A stretch of DNA of 64,000 nucleotides, taken from contig OY288243.1 in NCBI GenBank assembly GCA_958450325.1, positions 67,626,606 through 67,690,605 of the forward strand, given 5' to 3'. A program made the translations under genes and the position numbers. The stretch comes from Agrostemma githago. Its lineage: Eukaryota; Streptophyta; Magnoliopsida; Caryophyllales; Caryophyllaceae. Of the stretch, positions 11,699-23,550 are shown one piece after another. Position 1 is the stretch's first letter. Every line of letters begins with the position of its first letter. The notes beneath the pieces were generated by a model. It did not search any database. It worked only from the letters and a program-made list of their open reading frames with translations, and had not been told where the DNA came from.

Positions 11699-13965
11699 AA
11701 ACTGACGAATCCAAACAGCTTCCTTTGCAGCTTCCGAAGCCGCGATGTACTCAGCTTCTGTTGTAGAATCCGCGGTGACACTTTGCTTGGAGCTCTTCCA
11801 ACTGAGCCGGATTGGGACTTCAAATCATCCCGATCGGATTGGAAACTGGCATCCGTGTAACCTCTTACACGTAACTCAGTATCCCCTCCAAACACTAAGA
11901 ACGAATCCTTGGTCCTTCGCAAGTACTTAAGGATGTTCTTTACGGCTGTCCAGTGACTTTCACCTGGATTGGCTTGATAACGACTCGTCATGCTCAAAGC
12001 ATACGAAACATCGGGACGAGTGCACGTCATGGCATACATGATTGATCCAATAGCGGAAGCATATGGGATCAACTTCATGCGTTCAATCTCTTCGGGTGTG
12101 GAAGGACACTGTGACTTGCACAAAATGGTACCTTGACTCATGAGAAGAAAGTCTCTCTTAGAGTCTTTCATTTTGAATCTATCAAGAATCTTATCTATAT
12201 AAGCTTCTTGACTTAATACCAACGTCCTTTTGGACCTATCTCTATGGATCCGAATACCCAAAATGCATTGTGCATTTCCCAAATCTTTCATTTGGAAGTG
12301 TTTTCCTAGCCACTCCTTTACGGAAGCAAGCATCGGAACGTCATTCCCGATAAGAAGTATGTCATCCACATACAAGACAAGAAAGGTTACCTTACTCCCA
12401 CTAAACTTCATGTACAAACACGGCTCCTCGACACTTCGAATAAATCCATACTGTTTGATAACATGATCAAAGCGATGATTCCAACTTCTGGACGCTTGCT
12501 TAAGACCATAAATGGATCTCTTAAGCTTGCATACCTTCCTAGGATTAAATGTATCTACAAAACCTTCTGGTTGTGTCATATACACTTCCTCTTCTAGAAT
12601 CCCATTCAAGAAGGCGGTTTTGACATCCATTTGCCAAATCTCATAATCATGAAATGCGGCAATCGCTAGGATAATCCTTATGGAGCGAAGCATTGCGACT
12701 GGAGCAAAGGTTTCTTCGTAGTGAAGACCATGAACTTGAGTAAAACCCTTTGCCACCAATCTGGCTTTGTAGACATCTTTATGTCCATCTATGCCATTCT
12801 TGATCTTAAAGATCCACTTACACTGCAGAGGTCTCACCTTTTCAGGTAAATCAACCAAATCCCACACTTGGTTTTCGTGCATAGAGTCCATTTCGGATAG
12901 CATGGCTTCAAGCCATTGCATGAAATCACGACTAGATATGGCCGCTTTGTAGGTTGTAAGTTCGTCACTTTCACAAAGTAACATGTCCAACGCATCTTCC
13001 TCGACAATACCAAGGTATCGACTAACCCTCGTGGATTTCCTAGGTTCAAAGGGAACATCAACCGTGTCCGAGGACGAGGGAACACTTTCCTCCACTTCAT
13101 TTTTGGTTTGTGGCTCTTGGACTTCATCAAGTTCAAATTTTCTTCCACTCTGTCTTCTAGAAATGAAGTCATTTTCTAGAAAAACAGCGTCACGAGACAC
13201 AAACACTTTGTTTTCCTGACGATTGTAGAAGTAATAACCTTGTGTTTCCTTTGGATACCCTACAAACAGACATTTGTCGGATCTTGGTGCGAGTTTGTTG
13301 TCACACTTGTTCTGAACATATGCCTCACAACCCCATATTCTCATAAACGACAAATAAGGAACCCTTCCCTTCCATATCTCATATGGTGTCTTATTGGCTG
13401 CTTTAGTCGGGCTTCGATTTAGTGAAAATATTGCGGACAATATGGCAAAACCCCAAAATGAATCAGGAAGCTCAGTGAGACTCATCATGGACCGAACCAT
13501 ATCTAATAAAGTTCGGTTTCTCCTTTCGGCCGCACCATTCAATCGTGGTGTGCCAGGAGGAGTCCATTGTGATACTATGCCACAATCTTTTAGGTGTGAA
13601 TCAAATTCATTATTTAGGTATTCACCACAACAATCGGATCGTAGTACTTTAATCTTTTTATCCAATTGGTTCTCTACTTCACTTTGAAACTCTTTGAACT
13701 TTTCAAAAGCATCGCTCTTGTGCCTCATTAAGTAGACATACCCATATCTACTTAAGTCGTCGGTAAAAGTAATGAAGTAGTTGTAACCACCCCTAGCGGT
13801 GATAGTCATTGGGTCACACACATCGGTATGTATAAGGCCCAATACCTCACTTGCTCGTGTTCCTTTACTTGAGAAAGGAGCATGAGTCATCTTGCCCAAA
13901 AGGCAAGACTCGCATGGTGCCATAAGATTCGTAATCAAACGGTTTGAGAAGTTTCGTTGAAACAA
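11686..13965 (-). pseudogene. copia pol: integrase, reverse transcriptase, RNase H
   Basis: A 759-codon open frame. Integrase core near residues 45-150 shows HTDVCDP, FTDDLSRYGYVYLM, LRSDCCGEY and GTPRLNGAAERRNRTLL, i.e. the D, D and E positions are present, although RSDRGGEY has become RSDCCGEY. Reverse transcriptase follows with KTAFLNG, the palm motif YVDD (about residue 530) and the PDVSYA/RYQANPG region. RNase H starts with GYTDASFQSD. The frame then slips: after GSVGRAPSK the expected tail continues in another frame (11411-11698). The start overlaps the gag frame; the natural polyprotein crosses at about 13920 by a 1-nt change, so the listed Met is not the real start. Confidence 0.95.
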
Positions 13966-15382
13966 GTCTCTTTATGCGTCGTTCGTTTATGTGTCCTAAA
14001 CGACAAGGCCAAAGGTAGGATTGATTAGGTTCACCCGTTTTGAGCTTCTTGTTTTCTACATGATATATATCATTAACATTATCTAGAATATAAATACCTC
14101 CGATAGACGTAGCTTTACCATAAACCATGTCATTAAATGAAAAAGTACAACAATTGTCCTTAATCATAAAGGAAAAACCTTCCATATCAAGTACGGAAAT
14201 GGAGATAATGTTCTTGGTTAAAGTTGGTATGAAATAACAATTATTCAAATACAACTCAAAACCACTAGCTAGAGTGAGTACATAAGTGCCTACGGATATA
14301 GCGGCTACTCTAGCTCCATTTCCCATGCGTAGGTCCACATCACCCTTGGCTAGTGCTCGCACGTCCCTCAGCCCCTGTAAATGATTACAAAGGTGAGAAC
14401 CACATCTGGTATCTAATACCCAAGTGGAAGTGCAAGTATAGTTAATGTCTATCATATAGAGAGAAGTGAGGACAATACCTGACGGAGTCTCACTCTCGTC
14501 TTTCTTGTTCTTCAAATCTTTCAAATATTTGGGACAATTGCGCTTCCAATGTCCCTTGCCATTACAATAATAGCAATCGGCGTCGGCATGTTTGTTAACC
14601 TTAGCCTTAGGTTTGCTATTCTCAATAGCTTTCCCTTTGTTCTTGTCTTTTCCTTGTCTCTTGACTTTGGTCTTACCCTTGTTTTTACCCTTTTGAACCC
14701 CAAGATTGAGATTCTTCATTTTCATGGAGAGCATGTCTCTCTTCTCACTCCCACTAGCCTCCATGTCCCTCTCCGCTTGGTTGAGGAGTGCATGAAGCTC
14801 TTGGAAACTCTTGTCCATGCCATGCATATTGTAGTTCACCCTAATTTGGGAGAACTTGGAGGGGAGTGAGTGAAGAATGCGACCTATCGCAAGCTTCTTG
14901 GGAATGCTACACCCTAGACGCTCTAGAGTGTCAATATGCTCAATCATCTTGAGCACATGGGGACCAACTTTTTGACCCTTTTCTGGCTTACCCTCGAAGA
15001 ATTTCATCATAGCTTCATATTGACGAATGTCGGGTGATTGAGAAAAAGCCGTCGTAACCCTTGAGAATATCTCATATGCACTAAGGGTAATATATTGAAA
15101 CTTGAGTTTTTGAGACATTGACCATATCAAGACATTCTTGATATCGTTAGATATCTTCAAAAACTCCTCATAGGCGGTCCTTTGTGCCGCGGTGGCTCTA
15201 GGACCGGGTTCATTGGGTGGTGGCTCGTTCAAATAACGAATGACGTTGTCGGACAACGCCACACCTTTTATGGTTGACTCCCACTCGATGAAATTACTTC
15301 CATCGTCTTTCAAGATACATTTGTCCATAACGGACCTAAGCCAAGAATCCTTTCCAAGTTGAATGGTTGCATTGGTAGCCAT
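13865..15382 (-). pseudogene. copia gag and protease
   Basis: A 505-codon frame starting MATNATIQLGKDSWLR. It has the UBN2-type gag region (SMSQKLKFQYITLSAYEIF), a lysine-rich stretch (residues about 230-265), and a CCHC zinc knuckle CYYCNGKGHWKRNC at about 270-283. The protease site reads WVLDTRCGSHLC (about 321-331): the conserved D-S/T-G has become D-T-R by a single GGA to AGA change, so the protease is predicted inactive. The integrase zinc-binding start (RLGHINERRI) follows before the frame breaks near 13920. The gag itself looks intact and could in principle still be made. Confidence 0.92.
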
Positions 15383-17102
15383 AGCGAATTATTAATACTA
15401 CAACAAAATTTAGGAAATATTAACATCCATTGTTATATAATTTACTTGTAAAAAAATTTTAACAAGTCACTCATATAATGACCCCTCACGAAATTATATA
15501 AGTGATTCCGAGACCCGCATTTAGATAAGAACTAACATCGCATGCAATCCTTATGTAAAAACGGTAAGTCATTACTCGACCAATTCTACTTTAGAACTCT
15601 CGGTTGACGGATTTCAACCAAATCCATCTCCTAGCCCCGAAATAATTCTTATCTCGCTGAGTCCAACTCTATCTTGGCATGTGATCTTATCACCCTACTT
15701 ACCCAAGGTAAAAAGGGGTCAACGTTGTGGTTGCCCTAATGAACAAGGGGTTCATAGGTGCTTTAATTGGTAAGGCTATATCTCAATTATTACTATGCAT
15801 GTGAGAGGTCTTGTTAATATTAAGTTACTAATCACTTATAAGTGAACTAAGTTGGTGATTACGTAAATTGGTGAATTGACAATCGAAAAATAAAATGCAT
15901 GATTGACGATTTTGGCATGAGCGAATATAAAGCAAGCATCAAACAAAATAAATCCTAGTATGGTCATCTAGATAATCTAATTAACTAGACTATTACAAAA
16001 TCGGAAACCAACTCCTTGGTCCCTGGCCTCTTCAAAGGAACACCTCCAAAAGGCACCGTCTTTTGTCCACCGTCTTGGGTAATCTCCGTCTTCATAATAA
16101 TTAATTACAAATGATACAAATGAATACATAGCATTCCTATTATACATTTGTATAAATAAAACTATTAATTATTACAAACGGGCGATACGAGATCGCAATT
16201 AATTACAACCCAATCGATATTCCCTTACATTACGGGTAATACCGATTAAAATACTAGGCCATACTAGGTACAATCTTGCAAAATAATCAATAAAATGACA
16301 TTCATTCATTCAACAACATTAAAATAAATAAAATGCTGTAAAAATCATGCCAAAATCGCCCTATAATATATATCAAGTTCATCCTAGCTCGGTTTTTATG
16401 GAATCTATCGATTTTTAACCATTAAAAATCATTTATCAACACTTAATTCTCAATTAAGCTCAAACTAATTTTTCCAAACCAATTTGGAATTTCAAGAATT
16501 AGTCTCCACTAATTTGAAAAATATAGAAAATTAGTTTGAATTGATTTAATTTGCTAATTTAATCGGTAAATGGTCAATTTTATGAAATAAATTCAAATTA
16601 AATCATAAAACACCCAAAAATAAAAATAAAAATTTTGTACATTCTGGAACATTTCCAGGAGCTCAAAAAATCAAAAAATTTGTCCACAAAAATTTCGAAT
16701 AAATTTGGAACAAATAAATGCATGTTTATCGATTTTTATCCAATAAAAAACAATAAACATCCCAAAAGGACAAAATAAATTTCAAAAATTTACAAATATG
16801 TCCTTAAACATATGATGAAATGTACAAATAATATCATGCCCAAAAACAACATGGAACTATTTTTAGTTAACTTTTAACATCAAATAGGCATAAAAACTCG
16901 GTTTTTAAGGCATAAATGATTATAAATTAGCAAATTAATTCCAAAAATTACCAAACTCGACCACAACCATTTTGAGGTTATTAGGTATGCATGTACCCAA
17001 AAATTTCGTGTGAAACAAATTTTCACACATAATTTTCGGTTTTTACAAAGTTATCATATAACCCGAAAAATTGTCAAAAATCAACATGGATGCAACAACA
17101 AA
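15383..17102 (-). other. copia 5' leader, non-coding
   Basis: About 1.7 kb between PBS and the gag start, AT-rich, with no open frame of note. Long leaders of this type carry packaging and translation signals in related elements; none can be pinpointed here. Confidence 0.7.
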
Positions 17103-17114
17103 GCTCTGATACCA
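17103..17114 (-). promoter_or_regulatory. Primer binding site, initiator tRNA-Met
   Basis: The plus strand reads GCTCTGATACCA, i.e. TGGTATCAGAGC on the element strand, complementary to the 3' end of plant initiator tRNA-Met. It lies 2 nt inside the 5' LTR end (17117), the standard position for copia minus-strand DNA priming. Confidence 0.97.
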
Positions 17115-17116
17115 CT

Positions 17117-18422
17117 TGAAAGGTTCATAACTCTCTAATTAGACTCCTCTAATTAGTTACTAAATTACTTGTTAATTTAGTATATAAAGATCTAGTTACA
17201 TGCATGACATCAAATGACAAAAACTAGATACAAGAAGAGATTTCCTTACATAAACAAAGAGGAAATAATGGGCACAATAAGAAAACTTCTTTTCTTATTG
17301 TTCTTGAGCTTATATTAGTATGGATGATCCTCCAAAATCTTGAATCTCCAAAGTAGAAGATCTTCTTCTAGTTGCACCAAGATTCAACCCAAATAATCAC
17401 TATTATTATTAACTAGATAATAGTAGTGATGAACCTATACTAATATTATGAATATTACTACTTTAGTAATAAAGATGAATATTAGTATGAGAGTGTTTTG
17501 GAGAAGAGGTAAAAGCAAAAACTAATGAATGAATGGGTGGATGGATGGGGTTAAAAAGAGAACAAAAAGTTCTCTTATAACATCTCCAAAACCGGCCACC
17601 CTTAAATTAGGGAAGACCAATTGCTTTATTTTATTTGCATGCACAAAGTCAAGGGTCTAGTGTAATAATTACTATTATTCATGCATGCACATAAATAAGA
17701 ACAACCATTATTGCCCTTATTTTACTAGTGTGCCATATACATGTACATAAAATGTGTTCATTTTATTTTTGTCATTTGTCATACAAATGCTTATGTGTGA
17801 CATGATCAATTATCTCATATAATTGATCACATCAAATAAATAATATACTCTTAACTCTTTAAGTAGTACATTACTATTATATCTATATATAATAGGTCCC
17901 ATAATAATAATAATTACTTAGCTAAATTTACAACTTCTTGTAAATATTAATGGCTAATTATCACTACCCATGAAAGCATAGAAAACCTCAACTAATTTAG
18001 TAATTAACGTTTAAATACTAAACTAGGCCTTATTTAATCGTATTAATAAGACGTGAAATTTATTCAGTCAATTATCGTATAATAGACTAATAAACTTAAT
18101 CTGACTAAGTTCTAAACTCTATCTCCAATAAATAACTCTCATTACAAATCATATATCAAATATATACGCAAGGAACTGATTAACTGTATCAAATAAAAAT
18201 AATTAGTTTTCTATTTGGGTCTCATCCTATAGGTGTGACCGAAAGGGATTAGTTGATCACCGCCGTCTTACGACAATAACCTCTTAACTCTAGTCAGCTG
18301 AGCGTTATCGATTTACGTTAATCAACTGACGTGGAGTATCGATGTACTAATTATCCCAAGTAAATTTCGTCCATGAGATTTAATATATCAATGCACTATT
18401 GTGGAGGACACTTGCTCCAACA
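17117..18422 (-). repeat. copia 5' LTR
   Basis: Ends TGTTGG...TTTCA on the element strand, 1306 bp, followed on the outside by TATTC at 18423-18427. As the 5' LTR it would hold the promoter of the element. Compared with the 3' LTR the differences are mostly single transitions scattered along the length. Confidence 0.95.
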
Positions 18423-18427
18423 TATTC

Positions 18428-18940
18428 AGATAGGTTAATAATGCGCCAAATGGGAGGGGCACAAACCGTTCCCGAGGTTATTACCGAGGTTGTCAATTCC
18501 CATCCATGGGAGAAGGATTCTTTTGGGGAATTTGAAATGTCCTAGAGACGGAGGATTATACATGCATCGTGTTCCTCCAACGAATACTCCGACATACAAT
18601 CCCCTCCTATGCCTGACAGAATGTTTGTAAATATACGATAGAGCGGGGAAAGCTAAGGATTGCAGATACTGCGGTGGTACAAAATAAGGCGGCTACACGA
18701 GTTAACGTCGCTAAGCGCCTGACCAAAGATAATGTTACCGATCCTAGTACCATCACTTCGTTTAAACGGATCAAGACGGACAAGACCCACATTAAAAGTG
18801 TAGATGAGGAAGGTAAGTGGGATTGGTTGGGCCCACAATTGGCTGAAAGGGTGGACGTTTGCATTCAAGGGGCCCGTGGTGAGAGGCCTAAAGAAGGGCA
18901 CCTGAAGGGTAAGGGAAAGGAGAAGATGGACAGGTAGGGC
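18428..18940 (+). pseudogene. PMD-like pseudogene B, 3' part
   Basis: Continues the frame interrupted at 9235: with one TATTC copy removed, codons join across the copia as CVYVYS-DRLIMRQMGGAQTVPE, matching the C-terminal YxxDRxMRQxGxxQxIP-type motif of PMD proteins. A TAG follows after GEFEMS near 18541. A later open segment (18674-18937), basic and ending KGKGKEKMDR, may be the remaining tail in another frame. Nothing suggests a functional product. Confidence 0.5.
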
Positions 18941-19144
18941 CCAGCCATTAGTATTATGTTGTATTATGCATTATTATGTAGCGTATTTGTACTAGTTTTT
19001 GTAGAGTTTTGCTTGACACGTCGTCTTGTTTCCGGAGTACCCGGGTAAAGGATGCTTGATGTAAAGGCCTCGACAAAGGCTTGATTTGCTTAATTTTGCA
19101 TTAATGAGAAGCACATTTTTTTTGTTTTTTTCTTCTTTTTTTTG

Positions 19145-19425
19145 TGCTGGCTCGCAACTCGATTCTTCGTTTTGCCCGGAACGCCCTTTCGGGTTTTCAC
19201 TCCGTCCTCGGCTCACCCTTTTTTGTCTCTTTTTTTTGCTCTTTTCTTTTTTTTCACTTTTTTTACGGCTCGCAACTCGATTCTTCATTTTGCCCGGAGT
19301 GCCCTTTCGGGTTTTCACTCCGTCCTCAGCTCTTCATTTTTCATTTTAACGACGACTCGCAACTCGATTCTTCATTTTGTCCGGAGCGCCCTTTCGGGTT
19401 TTCACTCCGTCGTCGGCTCGTCGTT
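19145..19425. repeat. Tandem repeat in Tat 3' untranslated region
   Basis: Three copies of a roughly 66-bp GC-richer unit (CTCGCAACTCGATTCTTC, then TTTTGYCCGGARYGCCC, then TTTCGGGTTTTCACTCCGTC and a GCTC end) start near 19150, 19267 and 19356, separated by T-rich spacers of variable length. Within the unit CCCTTTCGGG and GGAGTG/CACTCC can pair. Tandem repeats in the 3' region are characteristic of Tat/Ogre elements. The long plus-strand Phe-rich frames across this block are artefacts. Confidence 0.9.
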
Positions 19426-19695
19426 TGTGCTTCGTCATTGAAATCACTCGTTAATTGGAGCGTATGATGGGTTCAGATTCGCGCAAGAATCGAATGTAGT
19501 CGAATTTTTTTGTTTTGGTTGTACCCCCGAGAGGGCAACCTACATATCCGTGATTAGACGGAATGAAACCATGTCCGTAATTCGTTAGATGCGAGTGATT
19601 TTGTACTTTAGACTCGTTATGTCAATTATCGATGCGAAGTGTTTTGCATGAGTTTTCACCCTAGTTTCAGATATCAGGATGTGATACTTAGGAAG

Positions 19696-20348
19696 CTAGG
19701 GGTAATAGCATTTAAGTGGATCCACATTGGTAGGGGTCGAGAATTCTTGATCGTCTAGATCGGTGATGATCATGGCGCCTCCCGTGAGTAGTTTCTTGAC
19801 AAGGTAAGGACCTGCCCAATTTGGTTTGAATTTTCCCCTAGGGTCGACGGGAAGTGGTGCTCTAATGGACTTAACCACTAGATCTCCCTCGTGTATGTTT
19901 CGAGACTTCACTCGTTTGTTAGAAGCTCGTTGTATTCTTTGTTGGTAGGCTTACATATTGAATAGTGTGTGTATTCTACGCTCATCTAGGAGAAATAGCT
20001 CATCATAACGTTTTTGGTTCCAGTCCTCTTCGGGAATGCCTTTTTCGGCTAGTATCCTTAGAGAGGGTATTTGTAACTCTACTGGTTGTACGGCTTCTAA
20101 ACCGTAGGTTAGGTAGTATAGTGTGGCTCCGGTAGGAATCCGGTAGGAAGTTCGGTATCCCTATAATGCAAAGGGTATTTTGTTGGGCCAATCTCGGTAA
20201 TTATATATCATCTTCTTAAGGATGGTGAGATAGTTTTGTTTGCTCCTTTTACAGTCCCGTTTGTCTGAGGCCTATAGGGTGATGATTTGTGTCGTTGGAT
20301 TTTGTATTTGTCTAGGAGTTTTTGGGTGTTGACCCTAAAGAGAGCCCT
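19696..20348 (-). pseudogene. Tat integrase, C-terminal half
   Basis: The frame 19696-19911 reads KSRNIHEGDLVVKSIRAP, then KFKPNWAGPYLVKKLLTGG and ends DPLKCYYP, the GPY/F-type integrase C-terminus of Tat elements. Upstream pieces in shifting frames read WPNKIPFALWGYRTSYR, SLRILAEKGIPEEDW and FLLDERR. Further up is KYKIQRHKSSPYRPQTNGTV followed by KGANKTI: the usual catalytic Glu (NGAVEAANK) is Lys here, again GAA/GAG to AAA/AAG-like. Several frameshifts and the CACTA insertion at 20352 make it a pseudogene. Confidence 0.88.
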
Positions 20349-20351
20349 CTG

Positions 20352-20700
20352 CACTACTACAAAACATCAAATAGACATGGGTCGTTTTCACTAATAGGCA
20401 CGGGTTTCCCGACCCATGTTAAGTTGAGTGACATCTATTGTCAAATAATTAGACATAGGTCGTATGACGTATGTCTATCTAAAACATAGACATAGGTTTT
20501 TCTAATAACTCATGTCTATTGTTATATTAGACATAGGTTTTCAGATTTAACCCATGTCTCTAAAAACAATAGACATGGATCTTTTTGTACTCCCTGTGTC
20601 TATTTATAAATATGGACATGGGTTATTTTTTTGCCCTATGTTTATTGTCATAGTATAACATGAGTTATTTTGTACGCTCTATGTCTATTGAACTGCTAAA
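20352..20700. repeat. CACTA left subterminal repeat array
   Basis: Repeated AGACATGGGT / AGACATAGGT words and their inverse (ACCCATGTCT, ACCTATGTCT-like) occur about every 20-40 bp in both orientations, allowing extended hairpins. Known CACTA subterminal arrays bind the TNPA-like protein. Confidence 0.9.
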
Positions 20701-20777
20701 TTGCAAAAAAAATACAAAACAGGCACGCCACTTTCACATAAATGGTAACTAAATTTTATTAATAACAAAACAATTAA

Positions 20778-21198
20778 TTATAGCCACAAAACATTATCTC
20801 TCTTCCCGATCAAGAAACTCAATAAACATGCTAATAAAGCGACTAGAATTAAGACACCGCTGCTCATGATGTTCCTCTCATCTGTTTGCTCCTCCCAGAA
20901 CTCATGATCAAAGTCAAGGCTCTTCATTGATAACCAAGCATAATTCCCATGTTCGTACAACACATTTATCTGTGAAGCCATTCGAATCAACAACTTTTCA
21001 AGGATTTTATCAATCATAATACTCGGAACATTGCTGAAAAAATCCTCCATTGGCTGCTATAAGGAGATAACAGTTAAGTCTCTCGATCTTCAAAGTGTAC
21101 ACTTTAGAGTTGGGATGAATTTTGTACCACAACCCTAAACAGAAACCATATTCAAGCTTGCACCCAAGATGGTTATATATACACAGACACACAGTCAA
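20778..21198 (-). pseudogene. Unidentified captured exon with C-terminal hydrophobic segment
   Basis: A minus-strand frame after a TTATAGCAG acceptor (exon start about 21056) reads PMEDFFSNVPSIMIDKILEK, then SMKSLDFDHEFWEEQ, then a hydrophobic stretch VLILVALLACLLSFLIG and stops at KRDNVLWL. The hydrophobic run near the C-terminus looks like a single transmembrane anchor. A second frame just upstream (21198-21010) overlaps the acceptor and is probably intron or UTR. I do not recognise the family. It lies downstream of the PWP2 3' exon in the same direction and may come from a third captured gene. Confidence 0.45.
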
Positions 21199-21733
21199 TA
21201 TTTAGAACAAGGCCACTAGGGGAACTGATAGACTATCTCCGTCATAAACCGGCAAATACATAACGAACAAATCAGTTGCCTTGAATGTTTTGTCTTTATA
21301 TTTGACCCGTTGTAAAGTTTAAGATGGAGCAATCAATAAGTCGATAAGAAGTACAATAATAAATGAATGACAACTGAACACCGATGGAAGAAATAGGGCA
21401 ATATACAATCGACATGATAGAGAGAATCGAAAAAATTGGAGCTTACAATTATCGGAGACAGTGAGTTTAAAAAAGACGACCTAGCACCTTGCTTTAATAA
21501 CAGAGCACGAATCGCATATCACAAAATAGACCGTCCATCAACAAAGTTGCATTTCACACTAAGTTAAGGGTATACTATTTTCCTGAAATTGCTAGAACAT
21601 GAAACATTATAATTGCAGTCAAGAACATCATGACAACACCGTTCAGTATCTTAGTAAAGCCAAAAACAAGACTAACATAAAAGATTAGAGACTGAGGCCT
21701 AAATGAATGGAATTACCACTGTCGTGATGCACA

Positions 21734-21904
21734 TCATTTTCCCGTGCCTGTTGAGCAAAGATATCTCAATGTATATTCATTGGAGGAACATGTCTCAGCC
21801 AAATCTTAAAGCAATACCGTAATTGTTTTCTGCAAAGATTTCAAAGCAGGAAGAAGTTTTCTAGAATTTTGTTGGATAGAGTTGCCATGGGTTTCGCCAA
21901 TCTC
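21734..21904 (-). pseudogene. PWP2: PWP2 fragment, C-terminal exon
   Basis: After a TTTTTGGCAG acceptor the minus strand reads EIGETHGNSIQQNSRKLLPA, then LKSLQKTITVLL, a stop (TAA at 21806-21808), then DLAETCSSNEYTLRYLCS and ends TGTGK stop at 21734. This matches the C-terminus of Periodic tryptophan protein 2 (PWP2/UTP1), a WD40 component of the U3-containing 90S pre-ribosome. The internal stop replaces the His-Gln normally present before DLA, so the fragment is non-functional. It is one of three PWP2 exons spread over 8.3 kb in this CACTA, in gene order. Confidence 0.9.
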
Positions 21905-22025
21905 CTGCCAAAAAGGATGAGGATCAGTTAGATAAGGAGGCCCTAAATAAACTACCGTTTCTGCTCAAAAACTGTCTGTGGATTGAAGTGAAGTAGGAGT
22001 ATATGTTAATTTTGCACCCCTATAT

Positions 22026-22076
<51 letters not shown>

Positions 22077-22077
22077 G

Positions 22078-23511
22078 AAGGATCAAGTGAGTCCTTCTAT
22101 ATACATTGAGTCCATGAGTCCAATCTTGTACCATTGATCAAGTGAAAGATGGATGGTTGTGATTTCTTGAGGTGAAATAAGGAAATAACTAACAAATCTT
22201 GGTAAATATATCATTTCTCTCTCTTCCCTAATTATCTCAATGCAAATCTTCTCTCTCTCCTATCAATCTTTTAACTGCTTCTTTCTCTCACACGACAAGT
22301 TTCTTTAAAATTAAGTTTTTCTCATCTTCACCAAAAAATCATCATTTTTTTTACTGTCATTGTACGTATGTTACTATGTTACTGCCATAACCCAGAAACT
22401 ACGTTACTTTAACTCATACAATGTGTTACTTTAATTCATGAACTGTGTTACTTTAACTCATAAAACCTGTTACGTTGTATAGTCTCTTGCAAAACCTGTT
22501 ACTCTAACTCATACAAGGTGTTACTCTAATTCATGAACTGTGTTACTTTAACTCAGAAAATCTGTTAAGTTGCATAATAGTCTTTTGCAAAAACAGGACT
22601 TCCAATTAAGCAAAAGAATAATGAATGTTTCTATTAAGAATACTCCAAAACAAAAATTATAAAACTCCATTATAATTTCAATGTTTCACACCTGTTACTC
22701 TAAGAACTGGATATTGAAAATCAAAATTATACTCATAAACTGTGTTACTGTAACTCATTAAGTATGTTACTCTAACGCATAATATGTGTGATATTGGAAA
22801 ATCAATCAAACTCATAAACTGTGTTATGGTAACTTATTCAGTATATTACTCTAACGAATAATGTATGTTATTCTAACAATATATTGTCCTACTCAGAATT
22901 GTGCTTCTTCTTCTTCATCCTCCTCCTCTTCTTCTTCTTCTGATTATTCTTCTGCATCGTCAGACGATGACTTACATGTCGTTTCCTAATGATTCTTCTT
23001 CGTCTTCTTCTTCTCATCTACATCTTTGAAGATCTGGAATGAAAATCTGGAATCTATACTAACACGAGAGCAATGAACCATTGATATGAAAATATGATGA
23101 ATGAAATGAATACAATCGACGCAAGACATGAATACAATTGACGCAATATTGAAATTCACCTTTTTTGTGCTTCACGAATTGCTTATCAACCGTTGATGAA
23201 GATGTCACGATCATTGAATCCATAGTAACGGGTTGTCGAGCACAGATTTGATTGAATGAATGAACGTGATATTGTAAGCGTTTTTTTTTTGGTTTGATGA
23301 ATGTGAATGAATGAATGGGTGAATGAACGTCATATTATTGTTTCCTACAATTAAGGGAGTTATTTTAGGAAGCAGTATCTCCCTCTTTTTTTTCTTTTTT
23401 TTTTAATGCAAATATTAGGATGATGAATCTTGTCCATCCATCCTCATCTCATTCAATGGATGAGATGAGAACTTAGGGACTCATATATAGAGAATGACTC
23501 ATAAGAGCCTT
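22078..23511. mobile_element. MITE-like element B, copy 1, in TA/GA microsatellite
   Basis: Starts AAGGATCAAGTGAGTCCTTC just after a (TA)n(GA)n run and ends with the imperfect inverse GAATGACTCATAAGAGCCTT, followed by (TA)n(GA)n. About 35 bp at each end (GAGTCC...TGAGTCC) form the inverted repeat. The interior has dispersed GTTACTTTAACTCAT-type words, about a dozen times between 22370 and 22880, and TTCTTCTTC runs. No transposase is readable. A second copy lies at 27185-29583. Confidence 0.75.
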
Positions 23512-23513
23512 AC

Positions 23514-23547
<34 letters not shown>

Positions 23548-23550
23548 AGG

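Larger units (their letters stand above)
9236..18422 (-). mobile_element. Ty1/copia LTR retrotransposon, 9.2 kb, both LTRs present
   Basis: Two LTRs of about 1305 bp (9236-10540 and 17117-18422) flank a minus-strand gag-pol. The target-site duplication is TATTC (9231-9235 and 18423-18427). The primer binding site complementary to initiator tRNA-Met lies beside the 5' LTR and a purine tract beside the 3' LTR. Domain order gag, protease, integrase, RT, RNase H is the copia order. By eye the LTRs differ at about 20-25 positions (roughly 98% identity), so insertion is fairly recent, yet the polyprotein carries two frameshifts and a mutated protease motif. Long LTRs and the gag knuckle HWKRNCPKYL suggest an Angela-like lineage, but this is tentative. 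It is inserted in PMD-like pseudogene B. Confidence 0.95.

Noticed and set aside
19086..19467. Three overlapping Phe/Ser-rich plus-strand frames
   Set aside because: They translate the tandem repeat and T-rich spacers; the same unit is read in three frames, so no frame is selected.
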